DNA of 64,000 nucleotides from Micavibrio sp. (GCA_021604545.1 BQJE01000004.1:124001-188000), one strand, 5' to 3'. Shown: positions 1 to 9,176, counted from the stretch's first letter. Made by a program: numbers and translations. The notes: generated by a model from the sequence alone, not told the origin.

Positions 1-572
1 ACAGTTTTAAAATCTTTTTTCATCTGCTTCAGCAATTTGTTCTCGGTTCCGCCCTGAAGAACTTTGGCGACAAAAACCCCATCTGGTTTTAAGACTTCGG
101 TGGCAAAATAATAAGCCGCTTCAACCACAGCCATAATGCGGATATGATCCGTTTGTTTGTGCCCTGTTGTGTTGGGTGCTAAATCACTCAAAACTATATC
201 TGCCAGCCCGCCCAGCATTTCCTTTAATTTGTCCGGCGCGTCATCGTCCATAAAGTCCATCTGGATAAAATCAACGCCCGGTATTTCATCGATCTCCAGT
301 AAATCTATGGCCACAATCTCGCAGCCTTTCTCTGCCGCTACCTGACACCAGCCACCGGGCGCTGCACCGAGATCCAAAACCTTCATACCCTTTTTGAGTA
401 GCTTTAGTTTTTCATCGATCTCCTTGATCTTGAATGCGGCGCGCGAACGATAGCCTTGCTTTTCAGCTTCGACAATATAAGGATCGTTTAGCTGCCGTTT
501 TAACCAGCGCGTTGAAGATATCTTCCGCCCTCTGGCTGTTTTGACTTTGGATTTTGGTTTGTTCCGCGACAT
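1..572 (-). CDS. rlmE: 23S rRNA (uridine-2'-O-)-methyltransferase RlmE, C-terminus cut by window edge
   Basis: RlmE (FtsJ/RrmJ) methylates the A-loop uridine of 23S rRNA in the 50S subunit, using SAM. About 190 codons are visible from the ATG at 570-572; the last part lies beyond base 1. The N-terminus is basic. The lysine in 'AAFKIKEID', the SAM loop 'VLDLGAAPGGW', the catalytic aspartate in 'LSDLAPNTTGHK' and the lysine in 'FVAKVLQGG' match three of the KDKE catalytic residues; the final glutamate would be off the edge. A one-base gap separates it from the upstream membrane-protein gene, so the two are probably co-transcribed. The family call is secure. Confidence 0.95.
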   Translation of the reverse strand, partial: MSRNKPKSKVKTARGRKISSTRWLKRQLNDPYIVEAEKQGYRSRAAFKIKEIDEKLKLLKKGMKVLDLGAAPGGWCQVAAEKGCEIVAIDLLEIDEIPGVDFIQMDFMDDDAPDKLKEMLGGLADIVLSDLAPNTTGHKQTDHIRIMAVVEAAYYFATEVLKPDGVFVAKVLQGGTENKLLKQMKKDFKT

Positions 573-573
573 T

Positions 574-918
574 TTATAACACCATGGCCAGCACTGATGT
601 GATCAGCGCAAAAAAGAAAAAAGAAATCGTTGCGGCCATAAATATGGCCCCGCGTGTATTTTGTGAATAATAAGACAGCACAAAAAAGATAATATAAATG
701 AAGCTATAGACGATCAGCAAACGATTGTGAATATGCGAATGCAGTAATGTCAAAATACCATGCTCTTTATCGATCTCTGTCATGAGCTCAATTTCCATGC
801 GCATCATAAACATGCAGGAAGCGATGAACCCTACCGTCCACCAGCGATGATCGCGGTGAACAACTAGAAAAGCTATCACAATCCAAAAAACGTCAATCCA
901 TTGATATATCAGAGTCAT
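574..918 (-). CDS. small four-helix membrane protein, unknown function
   Basis: This 114-residue protein consists almost wholly of hydrophobic segments, at about residues 1-20, 26-44, 66-86 and 90-113. A short charged stretch in the middle ('MRMEIELMTEIDKEHG') is followed by a His-rich turn ('HSHIHN'). No enzymatic motif is visible and I do not recognise the family. It ends one base before the rlmE start on the same strand, so it is probably translated from the same message. It diverges from the M48 protease gene, whose start lies about 35 bases away. The open reading frame is convincing because of its coherent membrane topology and tight spacing; the function is unknown. Confidence 0.7.
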   Translation of the reverse strand: MTLIYQWIDVFWIVIAFLVVHRDHRWWTVGFIASCMFMMRMEIELMTEIDKEHGILTLLHSHIHNRLLIVYSFIYIIFFVLSYYSQNTRGAIFMAATISFFFFALITSVLAMVL

Positions 919-952
919 AAGCTATATGTATTTTAGTGTAAAAAGGTTTATC

Positions 953-2320
953 ATGTATATTATGGACACGATGAAAAACAACCTCCGTTATCTTATCATA
1001 CTCGCAGTGGGTATTTCTCTGTTTATTGGAACTTTGCCGCGTGCAGAAGCCCAGACGATCATTCGTGATACTGAAATTGAAAATACGATGAACGAATGGG
1101 CCGCGCCCATATATAAGGCCGCAGAAATTGCACCGGATAATGTTCATATCATTTTGGTACAAAGTGACGATATCAATGCTTTTGTTGCCGGTGGTGCCAA
1201 TATCTTTTTTTATACCGGACTTCTAACCAAAACTGATAATCCCGACGAAATCATTGGCGTGTTGGCGCACGAGCTGGGTCATATTAGTGGTGGTCATCTT
1301 ATTGCGACAAGAGATGCACTGGAGCGCGCCACTTATGAAAGCATTATCGGAACCATAATTGGGATCGGGGCGGCCATTGCCACCGGCGATAGTGGTGCAG
1401 CCATTGCCGTTGGCGGTGGAGCGAGCGGTGTCGCGCAAAGACGTTTTCTGGCCCATAGTCGGGTGAACGAATCCAGCGCTGATCAGGCGGCGCTGTCCTA
1501 CTTTGAGACGGCAGAACTTAGCTCTGATGGCTTGGCAAGTTTTATGAGGAAACTTGAATCGGAAGAACTCCTGCCTGCCAGCCAGCAAAGTGAATATGTT
1601 CGTACCCACCCGATTACGCGTAACAGGATAGAGGCACTGGAATCGCGTGCGCAAAGTTCACCATTTAAAGACAGGCCGTACCCACCGGAATGGATTGAGC
1701 AGCATGCGAGGCTCAAGGCGAAGTTAACTGGCTTTATTAACCCGGGCCGCGTGCCCTGGGTTTATGATGATCGCGATGATTCTATTCCGGCTCGTTATGC
1801 GCGGGCTATTGCTGCTTACCGTGAAAATCGTGTTAATGAATCGTTGCACCAGATTGATGAATTGTTGGCTTTGGAGCCAAAAAATGCTTACTTCCTCGAA
1901 TTAAAGGGGCAAATGCTCGTTGATTTTGGCCGCATCGCTGAAGGCATTCCAGTTTACCGTCGCTCAGTTGAAATTCTTGGCAAGGCACCGTTAATCCGCA
2001 TTGCATTGGGTCATGCTCTTCTCGAAAATGGTGACAGTAGCGCAAATATGAAAGAGGCCATTACGCATCTTGATCGTGCGCTTCAGGATGAGCCGCGTTC
2101 GGCACGCGCGCACAGGTTAATAGCTACGGCCTATGGACGGCTGGGTCAGGAAGATCTGGCAAAAATTCATCTGGCAGAGGAAGCTGTTTTGCAGGGTAAT
2201 TTGCCTTACGCAAAGCATCAGGCAGAAGCAGCCCTTAAAAATATTAAAAAAGGTAGCCGCGAATGGCTGCAGGCCAGGGATATTCTGGCGCACATAGAAA
2301 ACGTTGAAAACAAAGGGTAG
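953..2320 (+). CDS. periplasmic M48 family metalloprotease with TPR repeats (BepA/YfgC-like)
   Basis: A secreted zinc metalloprotease of the BepA (YfgC) type, which in other bacteria degrades or chaperones stalled outer-membrane proteins such as LptD and BamA. I chose the ATG at 953 because AAAAGG lies six bases upstream; an in-frame ATG at 926 lacks this. The N-terminus has a signal peptide ending near 'PRAEAQ'. The zinc motif HELGH falls at about residues 106-110, and the third ligand is the glutamate in 'NESSADQAAL' near 173. The second half (about residues 270-450) is helical and TPR-like ('YGRLGQEDLAKIHLAEEA'), as in BepA. The next gene is a DsbA-like oxidoreductase, which fits a shared role in envelope folding. 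Confidence 0.9.
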   Translation: MYIMDTMKNNLRYLIILAVGISLFIGTLPRAEAQTIIRDTEIENTMNEWAAPIYKAAEIAPDNVHIILVQSDDINAFVAGGANIFFYTGLLTKTDNPDEIIGVLAHELGHISGGHLIATRDALERATYESIIGTIIGIGAAIATGDSGAAIAVGGGASGVAQRRFLAHSRVNESSADQAALSYFETAELSSDGLASFMRKLESEELLPASQQSEYVRTHPITRNRIEALESRAQSSPFKDRPYPPEWIEQHARLKAKLTGFINPGRVPWVYDDRDDSIPARYARAIAAYRENRVNESLHQIDELLALEPKNAYFLELKGQMLVDFGRIAEGIPVYRRSVEILGKAPLIRIALGHALLENGDSSANMKEAITHLDRALQDEPRSARAHRLIATAYGRLGQEDLAKIHLAEEAVLQGNLPYAKHQAEAALKNIKKGSREWLQARDILAHIENVENKG

Positions 2321-2337
2321 TGGTCAAAAAGTAACAA

Positions 2338-2350
2338 CGAGGTGACCTCG
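2338..2350. repeat. 13-base palindrome upstream of the DsbA-like gene
   Basis: CGAGGTGACCTCG is a perfect inverted repeat with six-base arms around a central G. It lies in the 122-base gap between the M48 protease and DsbA-like genes. It could be an operator or a weak hairpin; no T-run follows, so it is not a classic terminator. No second copy was seen in the window. Confidence 0.3.
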
Positions 2351-2442
2351 AACGAATACTGTTCAAGAGGTCCGTTTATGGGTTACACTTAATTATTAGA
2401 TTGGGTATATTGGCTTTAACGGCAGGCAAAGGAGCGTATTTC

Positions 2443-3213
2443 GTGAATCATTTGAATTTTAAAACTTTTTTTTCTTTCCTGGGGCTGGCAGTCCTGGGCA
2501 GTTTGTTTATTGCGTCTCATAGTGGGAGCGCATTGGCTGGTCAGGAATTAACAGATGGGCAAAAGCAGGAGGTAGAGCAGGTCATCAAAGATTATCTGTT
2601 GGAAAATCCTGAGGTGATCATGAAATCCGTGGAGCTGTATCAGGTTAATAAGGAAAAAGATAAAGATAAAAATGCGGCTGCCAAAGTGGATGAGCACAAT
2701 GCTTACCTGACGAGCAGTGATGCGCCTTCTGCCGGCAACCCGGATGGCGATGTGATCATTGTTGAGTTTTTTGATTATAATTGTGGTTATTGTAAGAAAG
2801 CATTGTCCGATATTCAAAAAGTCATGGATGCGGATAAAAACGTGCGTTTTGTTTTCAGGGAAATGCCAATCCTTGGGCCAACATCACTTACGGCGGCGCA
2901 ATGGGCACTGGCTGCTCATAAACAGGGAAAATATTTCGAATATCATGCGGCTCTGATGGAGCACAGGGGTTCTAAAAGCGAGTCCGAGCTTTCAAAATTG
3001 GCTGAAGGGCTAGGTTTGGATGCGGATAAGATGAAAACTGATGCCAATTCCGCAGAAGTGAAAACTATGCTCAAAAAGAGCATTGATGTCGCCCGTGAGA
3101 TTGGTATTCAGGGTACACCAGCGTTCATACTGAATGGTCAACTGGTGCGTGGTTATATGGGCCCCGATGGTTTGAAGCGCGCTATTGATGACGCCCGTAA
3201 AAAAGAAGGTTGA
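2443..3213 (+). CDS. DsbA-family thiol:disulfide oxidoreductase, periplasmic
   Basis: A thioredoxin-fold protein of the DsbA/Com1 type that introduces or reshuffles disulfides in the periplasm. The start is the GTG at 2443, preceded at eight bases by AAAGGAG; the upstream in-frame TTG has no such site. Residues 1-32 form a signal peptide ('GSALAGQ'). A helical N-terminal segment (about 35-95) precedes the redox motif CGYC (about residues 114-117, in 'FFDYNCGYCKKAL'). The cis-proline loop is in 'IQGTPAFILNG'. Length (256 aa) suits the family subgroup with an N-terminal helical extension. It follows a BepA-like protease and precedes aroQ by 18 bases. Confidence 0.92.
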   Translation: MNHLNFKTFFSFLGLAVLGSLFIASHSGSALAGQELTDGQKQEVEQVIKDYLLENPEVIMKSVELYQVNKEKDKDKNAAAKVDEHNAYLTSSDAPSAGNPDGDVIIVEFFDYNCGYCKKALSDIQKVMDADKNVRFVFREMPILGPTSLTAAQWALAAHKQGKYFEYHAALMEHRGSKSESELSKLAEGLGLDADKMKTDANSAEVKTMLKKSIDVAREIGIQGTPAFILNGQLVRGYMGPDGLKRAIDDARKKEG

Positions 3214-3231
3214 GGCTTCCTCGCCAGTTTA

Positions 3232-3669
3232 ATGGAAAAGATACTTATACTAAACGGACCTAATCTTAACATGCTCGGAATGCGCGAGCCGGAGATCTAT
3301 GGCCATGACACACTGGATGATGTCGAGGTGCTTTGCCGTGAAAAAGGTCGGGCGCTGGATTTTAAAATCGATTTTCGTCAGTCCAATCATGAAGGGGAGC
3401 TTGTGGAATGGATACAGGAGGCGCGAGGGCTTTTTAGGGGTATCGTTATCAATGCTGCTGCCTATACACATACATCTGTGGCCATTCATGATGCGCTTAA
3501 AATGCTTGATATGCCTATTATAGAGGTTCATATATCCAATCCGGCGACACGCGAGGAATTCCGGCATTTTTCCTATATTGGGCTTTTGGCTACTGCCGTT
3601 ATTGTCGGAGAAGGTGTGCAGGGATATGTCCAAGCCCTTGAAAAAATGGTAGAATTACTTCCTTCCTAG
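3232..3669 (+). CDS. aroQ: type II 3-dehydroquinate dehydratase AroQ
   Basis: Converts 3-dehydroquinate to 3-dehydroshikimate in the shikimate pathway; type II enzymes are small cytoplasmic dodecamers. The N-terminal '[21 protein letters not shown]' region carries the conserved asparagine and the catalytic tyrosine. '[15 protein letters not shown]', '[17 protein letters not shown]' and 'EVHISNP' are further family signatures. At 145 residues it has the usual length. In many alphaproteobacteria aroQ sits just upstream of accB-accC, exactly as here; a candidate accBC promoter in the 77-base gap suggests partly independent transcription. Confidence 0.97.
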   Translation: MEKILILNGPNLNMLGMREPEIYGHDTLDDVEVLCREKGRALDFKIDFRQSNHEGELVEWIQEARGLFRGIVINAAAYTHTSVAIHDALKMLDMPIIEVHISNPATREEFRHFSYIGLLATAVIVGEGVQGYVQALEKMVELLPS

Positions 3670-3685
3670 GCGGTGTTTAAAAGTC

Positions 3686-3714
3686 TTGCGGATAAAGGCC
3701 CCGCCCCCTAAAAT
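3686..3714 (+). promoter_or_regulatory. candidate sigma-70 promoter for accBC
   Basis: TTGCGG (3686-3691) and TAAAAT (3709-3714) are separated by 17 bases, about 32 bases before the accB ATG. The spacer is C-rich. The match was judged by eye, with no transcript evidence. Confidence 0.4.
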
Positions 3715-3746
3715 CCACATCTGGACCAATAAATAAAAGCGAAATC

Positions 3747-4211
3747 ATGAAAATTGATGCGAATGCGATTAAAGAGCTAGCAGAATTGCTCGAGGAAACC
3801 GGCCTGAACGAAATTGAAGTGGCCGATGGTGAAAAAGCCATACGGGTTAGCAAGGGCGGCGGCGCTGTGGTTTCAGGGAACGGTAATGGTAACGGACATC
3901 ATGGGGCTATGTCTTCTGATCCGGAATTACCGCAGATGGCCAATACGGATGCGCCGAGTACGACAGCGCTTTCGCACCCCGGCGCTGTCACCTCACCAAT
4001 GGTTGGAACAACCTATTTGCGGCCCGACCCGGACTCGCCACCCTTTGTTAAAAAAGGGGATAAAGTTGCGGCCGGTGATACGTTGCTCATTATCGAAGCG
4101 ATGAAAGTGATGAATCCAATTAAAGCGGAAAAGGGCGGCACAGTCACACAAATTCTGGTAGAGGACAGCCAACCGATTGAGTTTGGCGACGTTCTTGTAG
4201 TCATTGAATAA
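3747..4211 (+). CDS. accB: biotin carboxyl carrier protein of acetyl-CoA carboxylase AccB
   Basis: Carries the biotin that AccC carboxylates and that delivers CO2 to acetyl-CoA, giving malonyl-CoA for fatty-acid synthesis. The biotinylation motif EAMKVMN places the modified lysine at about residue 120. The N-terminal helix (1-35) is followed by a flexible Gly/Asn/Pro-rich linker ('[10 protein letters not shown]') and the C-terminal biotinyl beta-barrel (about 78-154). At 154 residues the length is usual. accC starts 14 bases downstream, so the pair forms the standard accBC operon. Confidence 0.97.
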   Translation: MKIDANAIKELAELLEETGLNEIEVADGEKAIRVSKGGGAVVSGNGNGNGHHGAMSSDPELPQMANTDAPSTTALSHPGAVTSPMVGTTYLRPDPDSPPFVKKGDKVAAGDTLLIIEAMKVMNPIKAEKGGTVTQILVEDSQPIEFGDVLVVIE

Positions 4212-4225
4212 CCTGCTGAAAATTC

Positions 4226-5566
4226 ATGTTTAAAAAAGTTCTCATAGCCAATCGTGGAGAAATTGCCTTGCGGATCATTCGGGCCTGCAAGGAGATGGGC
4301 ATTGAAACGGTGGCTGTTCATTCCACGGCGGACGCCAATGCTATGCCGGTGCGTTTGGCGGATGAAAGCGTTTGTATTGGCCCGCCGCCGGGCAAGGACA
4401 GCTATCTGAATATTCCTGCCATCTTGAGCGCTGCAGCTGTGACAGGGGCCGATGCCATACACCCGGGCTATGGATTTTTATCTGAAAACGCGCAATTCGC
4501 GCGCATGGTTGGGGAGCATGATTTTAAGTTTATCGGTCCTTCGCCAGAGTTTATCGAGAAAATGGGTGACAAGGTCGTTGCCAAACAGACCGTACAGGAA
4601 CTTGGCTTGCCTGTGGTGCCGGGTTCTGATGGCGCTGTTGAATCAGCTGAAGACGGTTTACGTGATGCCAAAGAAATGGGTTTTCCTGTTCTTCTTAAGG
4701 CCGCTTCGGGTGGTGGCGGTAAGGGCATGCAGGTTGTACGTGAGGCAAGTGAGTTTGAGCAATGCTATAACACGGCGCGCGCCGAGGCGCAGGCCAATTT
4801 CGGTGATGATACCGTCTATCTTGAAAAATTCCTCGAAAACCCCCGCCATATTGAGATACAGGTTTTTGCCGATTCTCATGGCAAGGCCATTCATATGGGA
4901 GAACGCGATTGCTCTATCCAGCGGCGTCATCAAAAATTACTTGAAGAAGGTCCTTCGCCGGCGATTACCGATGAACAGCGGGAACAGATTGGATCTCTTG
5001 CCGCAGATACTGTGAAAAAGCTTGGCTATGAAGGCGCGGGCACGATTGAGTTTTTATACGAGAATGGTGAATTTTATTTCATGGAAATGAACACACGTAT
5101 ACAAGTCGAACACCCGGTGACTGAAATGATTACAGGTATTGACTTGATTGCCGAGCAAATCCGCGTTGCCGCTGGTTATCCGCTGACGGTTAAAAAGTCG
5201 CGTTTACGTTTTCGTGGCCATGCGATTGAAATCCGTATCAACGCCGAAGACCCTGATACGTTTGTTCCTTCACCTGGCACGATTACACAGTTTCATGCAC
5301 CCGGTGGGTTGGGCGTGCGTTTTGACAGCGCGATTTATGGTGGCTATACCATCCCGCCTTATTATGATTCCATGATTGGAAAGCTGATTGTTCATGGCCG
5401 CAACCGCGAAGAATGTATTCGGCGCTTACGCCGTGCTATTCACGAAACCGTGGTCGAAGGCGTCAAAACAACCTTGCCGCTGCATCAATGGATTTTGGAG
5501 CAACCGGAATTTTTAAGCGGTGAATACACGATCCACTGGTTGGAGAACAAGTTGGCTGAGCGCTAA
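4226..5566 (+). CDS. accC: biotin carboxylase subunit of acetyl-CoA carboxylase AccC
   Basis: ATP-dependent carboxylation of biotin on AccB. The sequence opens with the family signature '[18 protein letters not shown]'. The ATP-grasp glycine-rich loop is '[14 protein letters not shown]', and the active-site regions '[16 protein letters not shown]' and '[16 protein letters not shown]' are intact. At 446 residues it is full length. It is translated right after accB. The downstream gap of about 47 bases leads to aat on the same strand. Confidence 0.98.
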   Translation: MFKKVLIANRGEIALRIIRACKEMGIETVAVHSTADANAMPVRLADESVCIGPPPGKDSYLNIPAILSAAAVTGADAIHPGYGFLSENAQFARMVGEHDFKFIGPSPEFIEKMGDKVVAKQTVQELGLPVVPGSDGAVESAEDGLRDAKEMGFPVLLKAASGGGGKGMQVVREASEFEQCYNTARAEAQANFGDDTVYLEKFLENPRHIEIQVFADSHGKAIHMGERDCSIQRRHQKLLEEGPSPAITDEQREQIGSLAADTVKKLGYEGAGTIEFLYENGEFYFMEMNTRIQVEHPVTEMITGIDLIAEQIRVAAGYPLTVKKSRLRFRGHAIEIRINAEDPDTFVPSPGTITQFHAPGGLGVRFDSAIYGGYTIPPYYDSMIGKLIVHGRNREECIRRLRRAIHETVVEGVKTTLPLHQWILEQPEFLSGEYTIHWLENKLAER

Positions 5567-5613
5567 AATCCTCCAAATTTCCATTACTATTCACAAGCCT
5601 CTATAATAAAACT

Positions 5614-6270
5614 ATGCAGCTGGTCTTAACGACAGAATTGCTTTTGGAGGCTTATAAGCAGGGTTTGTTCCCGATGGCTTATAGCGCGGGCAGTCCATAT
5701 GTCCACTGGATATGCCCGGAAATGCGTGGGCAGCTTTCAATTGAAGACATCCATATCCCGCGCCGTCTCAAAAAAACACTACGCAGTGGTTTGTATGAAG
5801 TGCGCATCAACACAGCATTTGAAGAGGTGATCAAAGCCTGTGCAGTGTCTGCACCGGATCGCCCTGAAACATGGATTAACGACCCGATCATAGAGGCTTA
5901 TTGCAAACTGTATAAAGATGGTTACGGCCATAGCGTTGAATGCTGGAAAGATGGCGAGCTTATTGGTGGGCTTTACGGCTTGGCTATTGGCGGCGCATTT
6001 TTCGGTGAAAGTATGTTTTCAGAAAGTCGTGATGCCAGCAAGGTGGCGTTGATCCATCTGGTTGCACGTTTGTGGAAGGGTGGTTTCACACTACTGGACA
6101 CGCAATTCATTAATGACCATCTTAAACAATTCGGTGTTTATGAAGTGCCGCATAAGGACTATATCGAACAGCTTAAATCAGCTATATGCATAGAGGCAGA
6201 TTTTCAGCTACAGGGTATAAACGAAGATCAGATGATTGAATACTATTTGGAGATGCGTGAAGAGCGCTAG
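5614..6270 (+). CDS. aat: leucyl/phenylalanyl-tRNA-protein transferase Aat
   Basis: Transfers Leu or Phe from charged tRNA to proteins with N-terminal Arg or Lys, which marks them for ClpS/ClpAP degradation (N-end rule). Family signatures include 'AYKQGLFPMAY', 'WICPEMRGQLSIEDIHIPRR', 'TWINDPIIEAYCKLY', 'GHSVECW', 'GGLYGLAIGGAFFGESMFS' and 'LLDTQFINDHLKQFG'. At 218 residues the length is typical. It follows accC and converges on the DUF2155 gene, leaving three bases between them. This placement after accC is common in alphaproteobacteria. Confidence 0.97.
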   Translation: MQLVLTTELLLEAYKQGLFPMAYSAGSPYVHWICPEMRGQLSIEDIHIPRRLKKTLRSGLYEVRINTAFEEVIKACAVSAPDRPETWINDPIIEAYCKLYKDGYGHSVECWKDGELIGGLYGLAIGGAFFGESMFSESRDASKVALIHLVARLWKGGFTLLDTQFINDHLKQFGVYEVPHKDYIEQLKSAICIEADFQLQGINEDQMIEYYLEMREER

Positions 6271-6273
6271 AAT

Positions 6274-6786
6274 CTATTCCAGCTTTTCTTCAGGAACTTT
6301 GGTGGGTTCCTCAGACATCTCTTCTTGATCGCCCGCTGTCTCTTCTTTTTCAGTTTTGTCCTTCGCAGTTTTTTGCGAGTCCAAACAATCAATTACCCAA
6401 ACATCATAAATTGGGTGATCCATGGATGACAGGCCCGGTGAGGAGGCAAACATCCAGCCTGAAAATACCCACTCCGCCTTGTCTTCAAGAGTGATTTCCC
6501 AGATCTGCAGGAAAGCCGATGATTCAGGCAATTCAATTGGTGTGGCTTTGCGACAGGCTTGAACCTTAATAAAAAGTTGACCAAATTTTACGGTGCTGCC
6601 GACGCGTGCTTCAAAGGTCATGGTGCGGGCGGTGACTTTGTCGAGAGATCTTAATTTGACGATCGGGTAATCGTCCATTTCCCTGGCCTGAACGGAATGG
6701 AGACTTGCTGTACTAATAGTAAAAATTAGAAACCCGAAAAGGCAGGTAAGAAAAACCCTGAAAATTTTACTGCGTGCTTTCGGCAT
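6274..6786 (-). CDS. DUF2155 domain protein, exported
   Basis: An exported protein of a family (DUF2155) common in alphaproteobacteria and of unknown function. I place the start at the ATG at 6784-6786 ('MPKARSKIF'), because it gives a clean signal peptide ('VFLTCLFGFLIFTISTASLHSVQA') and overlaps the upstream mlaD-like gene by only 20 bases. The DUF2155 core ('RTMTFEARVGSTVKFGQLFIKVQAC' to 'WVFSGWMFASSPGLSSMDHPIYDVWVIDC') spans about residues 45-140. The C-terminal 30 residues are a Lys/Glu-rich tail. The pairing with an MlaD-like gene suggests an envelope role, which is an inference. Confidence 0.85.
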   Translation of the reverse strand: MPKARSKIFRVFLTCLFGFLIFTISTASLHSVQAREMDDYPIVKLRSLDKVTARTMTFEARVGSTVKFGQLFIKVQACRKATPIELPESSAFLQIWEITLEDKAEWVFSGWMFASSPGLSSMDHPIYDVWVIDCLDSQKTAKDKTEKEETAGDQEEMSEEPTKVPEEKLE

Positions 6787-7231
6787 CTTGCTGCATGCTG
6801 AAAATGAACTGACCAAGCAATTGCTCAAGATTTTGTGGGGCCTGCGTATATTGAATGCGTCCACCACTTGGTATTAAAGCTTCTTCTGCGCCGGGTTCCA
6901 AAGCCAAATAAAGACCGCCCAACAGGCTTTCGCTACTGATGAGGGCTGCCGTGTCGGTTGGTAGAGGAAAATTAGAATCAATGTTCATATGAACGCGGGC
7001 CAGATAGCTATCGGGCAGCAGATCCACAGATTTGACCGTGCCGACTTTGACACCACTGATTTGTACGGCATCGCCCGCTGCCAGACCGCCAATACTGGAA
7101 AAGTCAGCAGTAATTTCATAGCCACCGCTGCCAACACCCACATTGCCCTTGTCATAGCTAAAAACCAGGAAAATCCCGGCGACCAGCAGAACCACTGCCC
7201 CTAAAACTGTTTCAACTACACTGCGTTTCAT
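6767..7231 (-). CDS. mlaD: MlaD-like outer-membrane lipid asymmetry substrate-binding protein
   Basis: A membrane-anchored MCE-domain protein, the periplasmic lipid-binding part of the Mla phospholipid transporter. A single N-terminal membrane helix (about residues 8-25, 'VLGAVVLLVAGIFLVFSY') is followed by the MCE domain ('YEITADFSSIGGLAAGDAVQISGVKVGTV' to 'LLGGLYLALEPG'). The C-terminal tail ('LEQLLGQFIFSMQQ') resembles the hydrophobic helix of MlaD hexamers. At 154 residues it is normal. The mlaE and mlaF genes lie about 40 kb away at 47883-49501, so the transporter is encoded at two loci, as is common in this class. Confidence 0.93.
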   Translation of the reverse strand: MKRSVVETVLGAVVLLVAGIFLVFSYDKGNVGVGSGGYEITADFSSIGGLAAGDAVQISGVKVGTVKSVDLLPDSYLARVHMNIDSNFPLPTDTAALISSESLLGGLYLALEPGAEEALIPSGGRIQYTQAPQNLEQLLGQFIFSMQQDAESTQ

Positions 7232-7319
7232 ATTTAGCCTCTTGATCCTTGATAAGCTTTAGATATTTAGCGTAAAAGATGGTGGGGTGTAAACCATTAA
7301 CTCTAAGTCGCTGTCAGTC

Positions 7320-7721
7320 TCATTTCGGCGGGGACCAGGCTTCGTAATCGCCAGTGGCCTTGTCACGTTTTCCGCCTTCTAGTATATGCCCCGGCGGACG
7401 GTAGGCTGCCTTCGTGCCTGTCAGATTGGGTTGGTGGGGTTTTTGCCATTCCCGGCGAAAGGAGGCGCTATCGGTGTCCGGCACCTCATTTGTCTGGTGA
7501 TGTAGCCAGCCATGCCATTCCGGCGGCACATTGCTGGCTTCCGGCGTATCCTTATAGAGAACCCAGCGCCGCGGGTTTTTATAACCTTGTCGCGGCTTGC
7601 CTTCGAAATATCTGTTGCCCAGTGGGTCTGTCCCGATATTTTCTCCACGGTAAACCCATGTAAACCAGGAAATATGAGCTGGAGACAAAACACCCAGAAA
7701 GTTGGTAAGCGCTCTAAACAT
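7320..7721 (-). CDS. NADH:ubiquinone oxidoreductase accessory subunit NDUFA12 family
   Basis: A 133-residue homologue of the mitochondrial complex I accessory subunit NDUFA12 (B17.2), found in alphaproteobacteria. Signatures: 'VYRGENIGTDPLGNRYFEG', 'RRWVLYKDTPEASNVPPEWHGWLHH' and a proline-rich C-terminus ('AYRPPGHILEGGKRDKATGDYEAWSPP'). It binds the hydrophilic arm of complex I in species where it has been studied. It lies 88 bases upstream of the mlaD-like gene on the same strand, a neighbourhood seen in other alphaproteobacteria. It supports aerobic respiration through complex I. Confidence 0.93.
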   Translation of the reverse strand: MFRALTNFLGVLSPAHISWFTWVYRGENIGTDPLGNRYFEGKPRQGYKNPRRWVLYKDTPEASNVPPEWHGWLHHQTNEVPDTDSASFRREWQKPHQPNLTGTKAAYRPPGHILEGGKRDKATGDYEAWSPPK

Positions 7722-7806
7722 GAAGGCAATTATTGCAGATGATCCCCACTTTACAAAGCGCTTTCAACCCACCATTATGAGGCCCTCATAAAAAGGATGG
7801 TTGATT

Positions 7807-8709
7807 ATGTGTATTATTCGGTTTCTTTGCAGTTTTCTAGGTTGTCTTCTGATCTTGCTGATTCCTGCGCAGGTTTATGCGCAGGGAGACTGTAAGCCTC
7901 TGGCTAGTATTTACGGGCAGGATATATGTGCCGAGGACATCATGCCAAGCAAGAAGGTAGAGGAGAACATCCGTGAGTACGCCAAGCAGTCAAAACAAAG
8001 TCAGGCGCAGGCGGTTAAGGATTTTAAAATGTCGAGCCTTTTTGGCTTGCTTTGGGAAAAAGGGCTCATTCACAAATATGGTGAGGACGTTGTTGTGCCC
8101 AGGGAACGTGAGGTCAAATCTTACTTAAAAAGTTTCCGCAAGGCGATCGAAGACCAAAACGACATGAACGAAGACATGAGTGCGTTCATTACGGAGCTAC
8201 TGGAAGAAAATAACTATGCACCCGAGGATGAACAGAGTCTAAATGCCGTGGTGAAGCAAAAACAAAAATCTATCATGATGTTTAATATGCGTGATGCTCT
8301 TCCCGATGAGATGCGTGTACAAATGGAGGAGGGTGAATACAAGATGGCCGAAGCTATGGTGAAAAGCTGGAAAATAAAGAAGACCCTTTATGAGGATTAT
8401 GGTGGGCGCGTTATCATTCAAAAAGCCGGGCTGGAGCCGTTGGATGCATTCCAGGCTTTTGTAAAGGAGCTGGAGGATAGCGGTGAGGCAACTATTCACG
8501 ACCCGGCTTATAAGAATGTATTCAAAACCATAGACAAATATTCTGGTAAGGAACATAAGGTGCTTCCTGAAGACAGTGAAGAGATTGAGGACTATTTCGA
8601 CTCTCCGTCATGGGCGTATGATGATGATATTGCAGAGAAAGCTTTCGAGCAGCAAAAGGCCGAGATTCTAGCCATCCCCACGATAGAGCCGGCAGCGGGA
8701 GAAGAGTAG
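7807..8709 (+). CDS. exported protein of unknown function, helical and acidic
   Basis: A 300-residue protein with a clear signal peptide ('FLCSFLGCLLILLIPAQVYAQ'). The ATG at 7807 is preceded by AAGGATGG, which makes it a better start than the in-frame TTG at 7801. The mature part is largely helical and charged and ends in an acidic segment ('EDSEEIEDYF'). The N-terminal mature region ('IYGQDICAEDI', then two helices) faintly recalls the start of SurA/PpiC-type chaperones, but no parvulin domain follows. Two cysteines ('GDCKP', 'DICAED') could form a disulfide. It sits two bases before the RidA-like gene, so they are probably co-transcribed. Confidence 0.75.
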   Translation: MCIIRFLCSFLGCLLILLIPAQVYAQGDCKPLASIYGQDICAEDIMPSKKVEENIREYAKQSKQSQAQAVKDFKMSSLFGLLWEKGLIHKYGEDVVVPREREVKSYLKSFRKAIEDQNDMNEDMSAFITELLEENNYAPEDEQSLNAVVKQKQKSIMMFNMRDALPDEMRVQMEEGEYKMAEAMVKSWKIKKTLYEDYGGRVIIQKAGLEPLDAFQAFVKELEDSGEATIHDPAYKNVFKTIDKYSGKEHKVLPEDSEEIEDYFDSPSWAYDDDIAEKAFEQQKAEILAIPTIEPAAGEE

Positions 8710-8711
8710 TT

Positions 8712-9176
8712 ATGAGCATCAAAGAGAAACTCGAAGAGTTAGGATATGAATTGCCAAATTCACCAACTGCTTACGCAAGCTATGTGCCTTTCGTAACGGT
8801 TGGCAACACTGTTTTTATTGCGGGGCAAATTCCATTTCTAAATGGCGAGCAGATGCATTTGGGACGTTTGGGTGAAGATTTGACAATTGAACAAGGTGTT
8901 GAGGCAGCGCAAGCTTGCGCGCTGAACATAATGGCTCAGGCGAATGCGTCTGTGGATGGCGACTGGAGCAAGGTTAAACGTTGTGTGAAGCTTGGTGGCT
9001 TCGTTAATTGTATACCCGATTTTAATGACCATCCGAAAGTGATTAACGGCGCTTCGGACTTAATCGTTGCGGCGATGGGTGATGCTGGAAAGCATGCGCG
9101 TTTTGCAGTTGGTGCGCCGTCTTTGCCTTTGGGTGTTGCGGTCGAGATTGATGCTATATTCGAGATTGAGATTTAA
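8712..9176 (+). CDS. RidA/YjgF family protein
   Basis: A 154-residue member of the RidA (YjgF/YER057c/UK114) superfamily; canonical RidA hydrolyses reactive enamine/imine intermediates made by PLP enzymes. Signatures: 'YASYVPFVTVGNTVFIAGQIPF', 'QGVEAAQACALNIMA' and the C-terminal 'KHARFAVGAPSLPLGVAVEIDAIFEIE'. The canonical 'RxxV' arginine near the end is represented by 'ARFAVG', so it is more like the YjgH-like subgroup and its substrate is uncertain. It overlaps convergently by four bases with the response-regulator gene. Confidence 0.88.
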   Translation: MSIKEKLEELGYELPNSPTAYASYVPFVTVGNTVFIAGQIPFLNGEQMHLGRLGEDLTIEQGVEAAQACALNIMAQANASVDGDWSKVKRCVKLGGFVNCIPDFNDHPKVINGASDLIVAAMGDAGKHARFAVGAPSLPLGVAVEIDAIFEIEI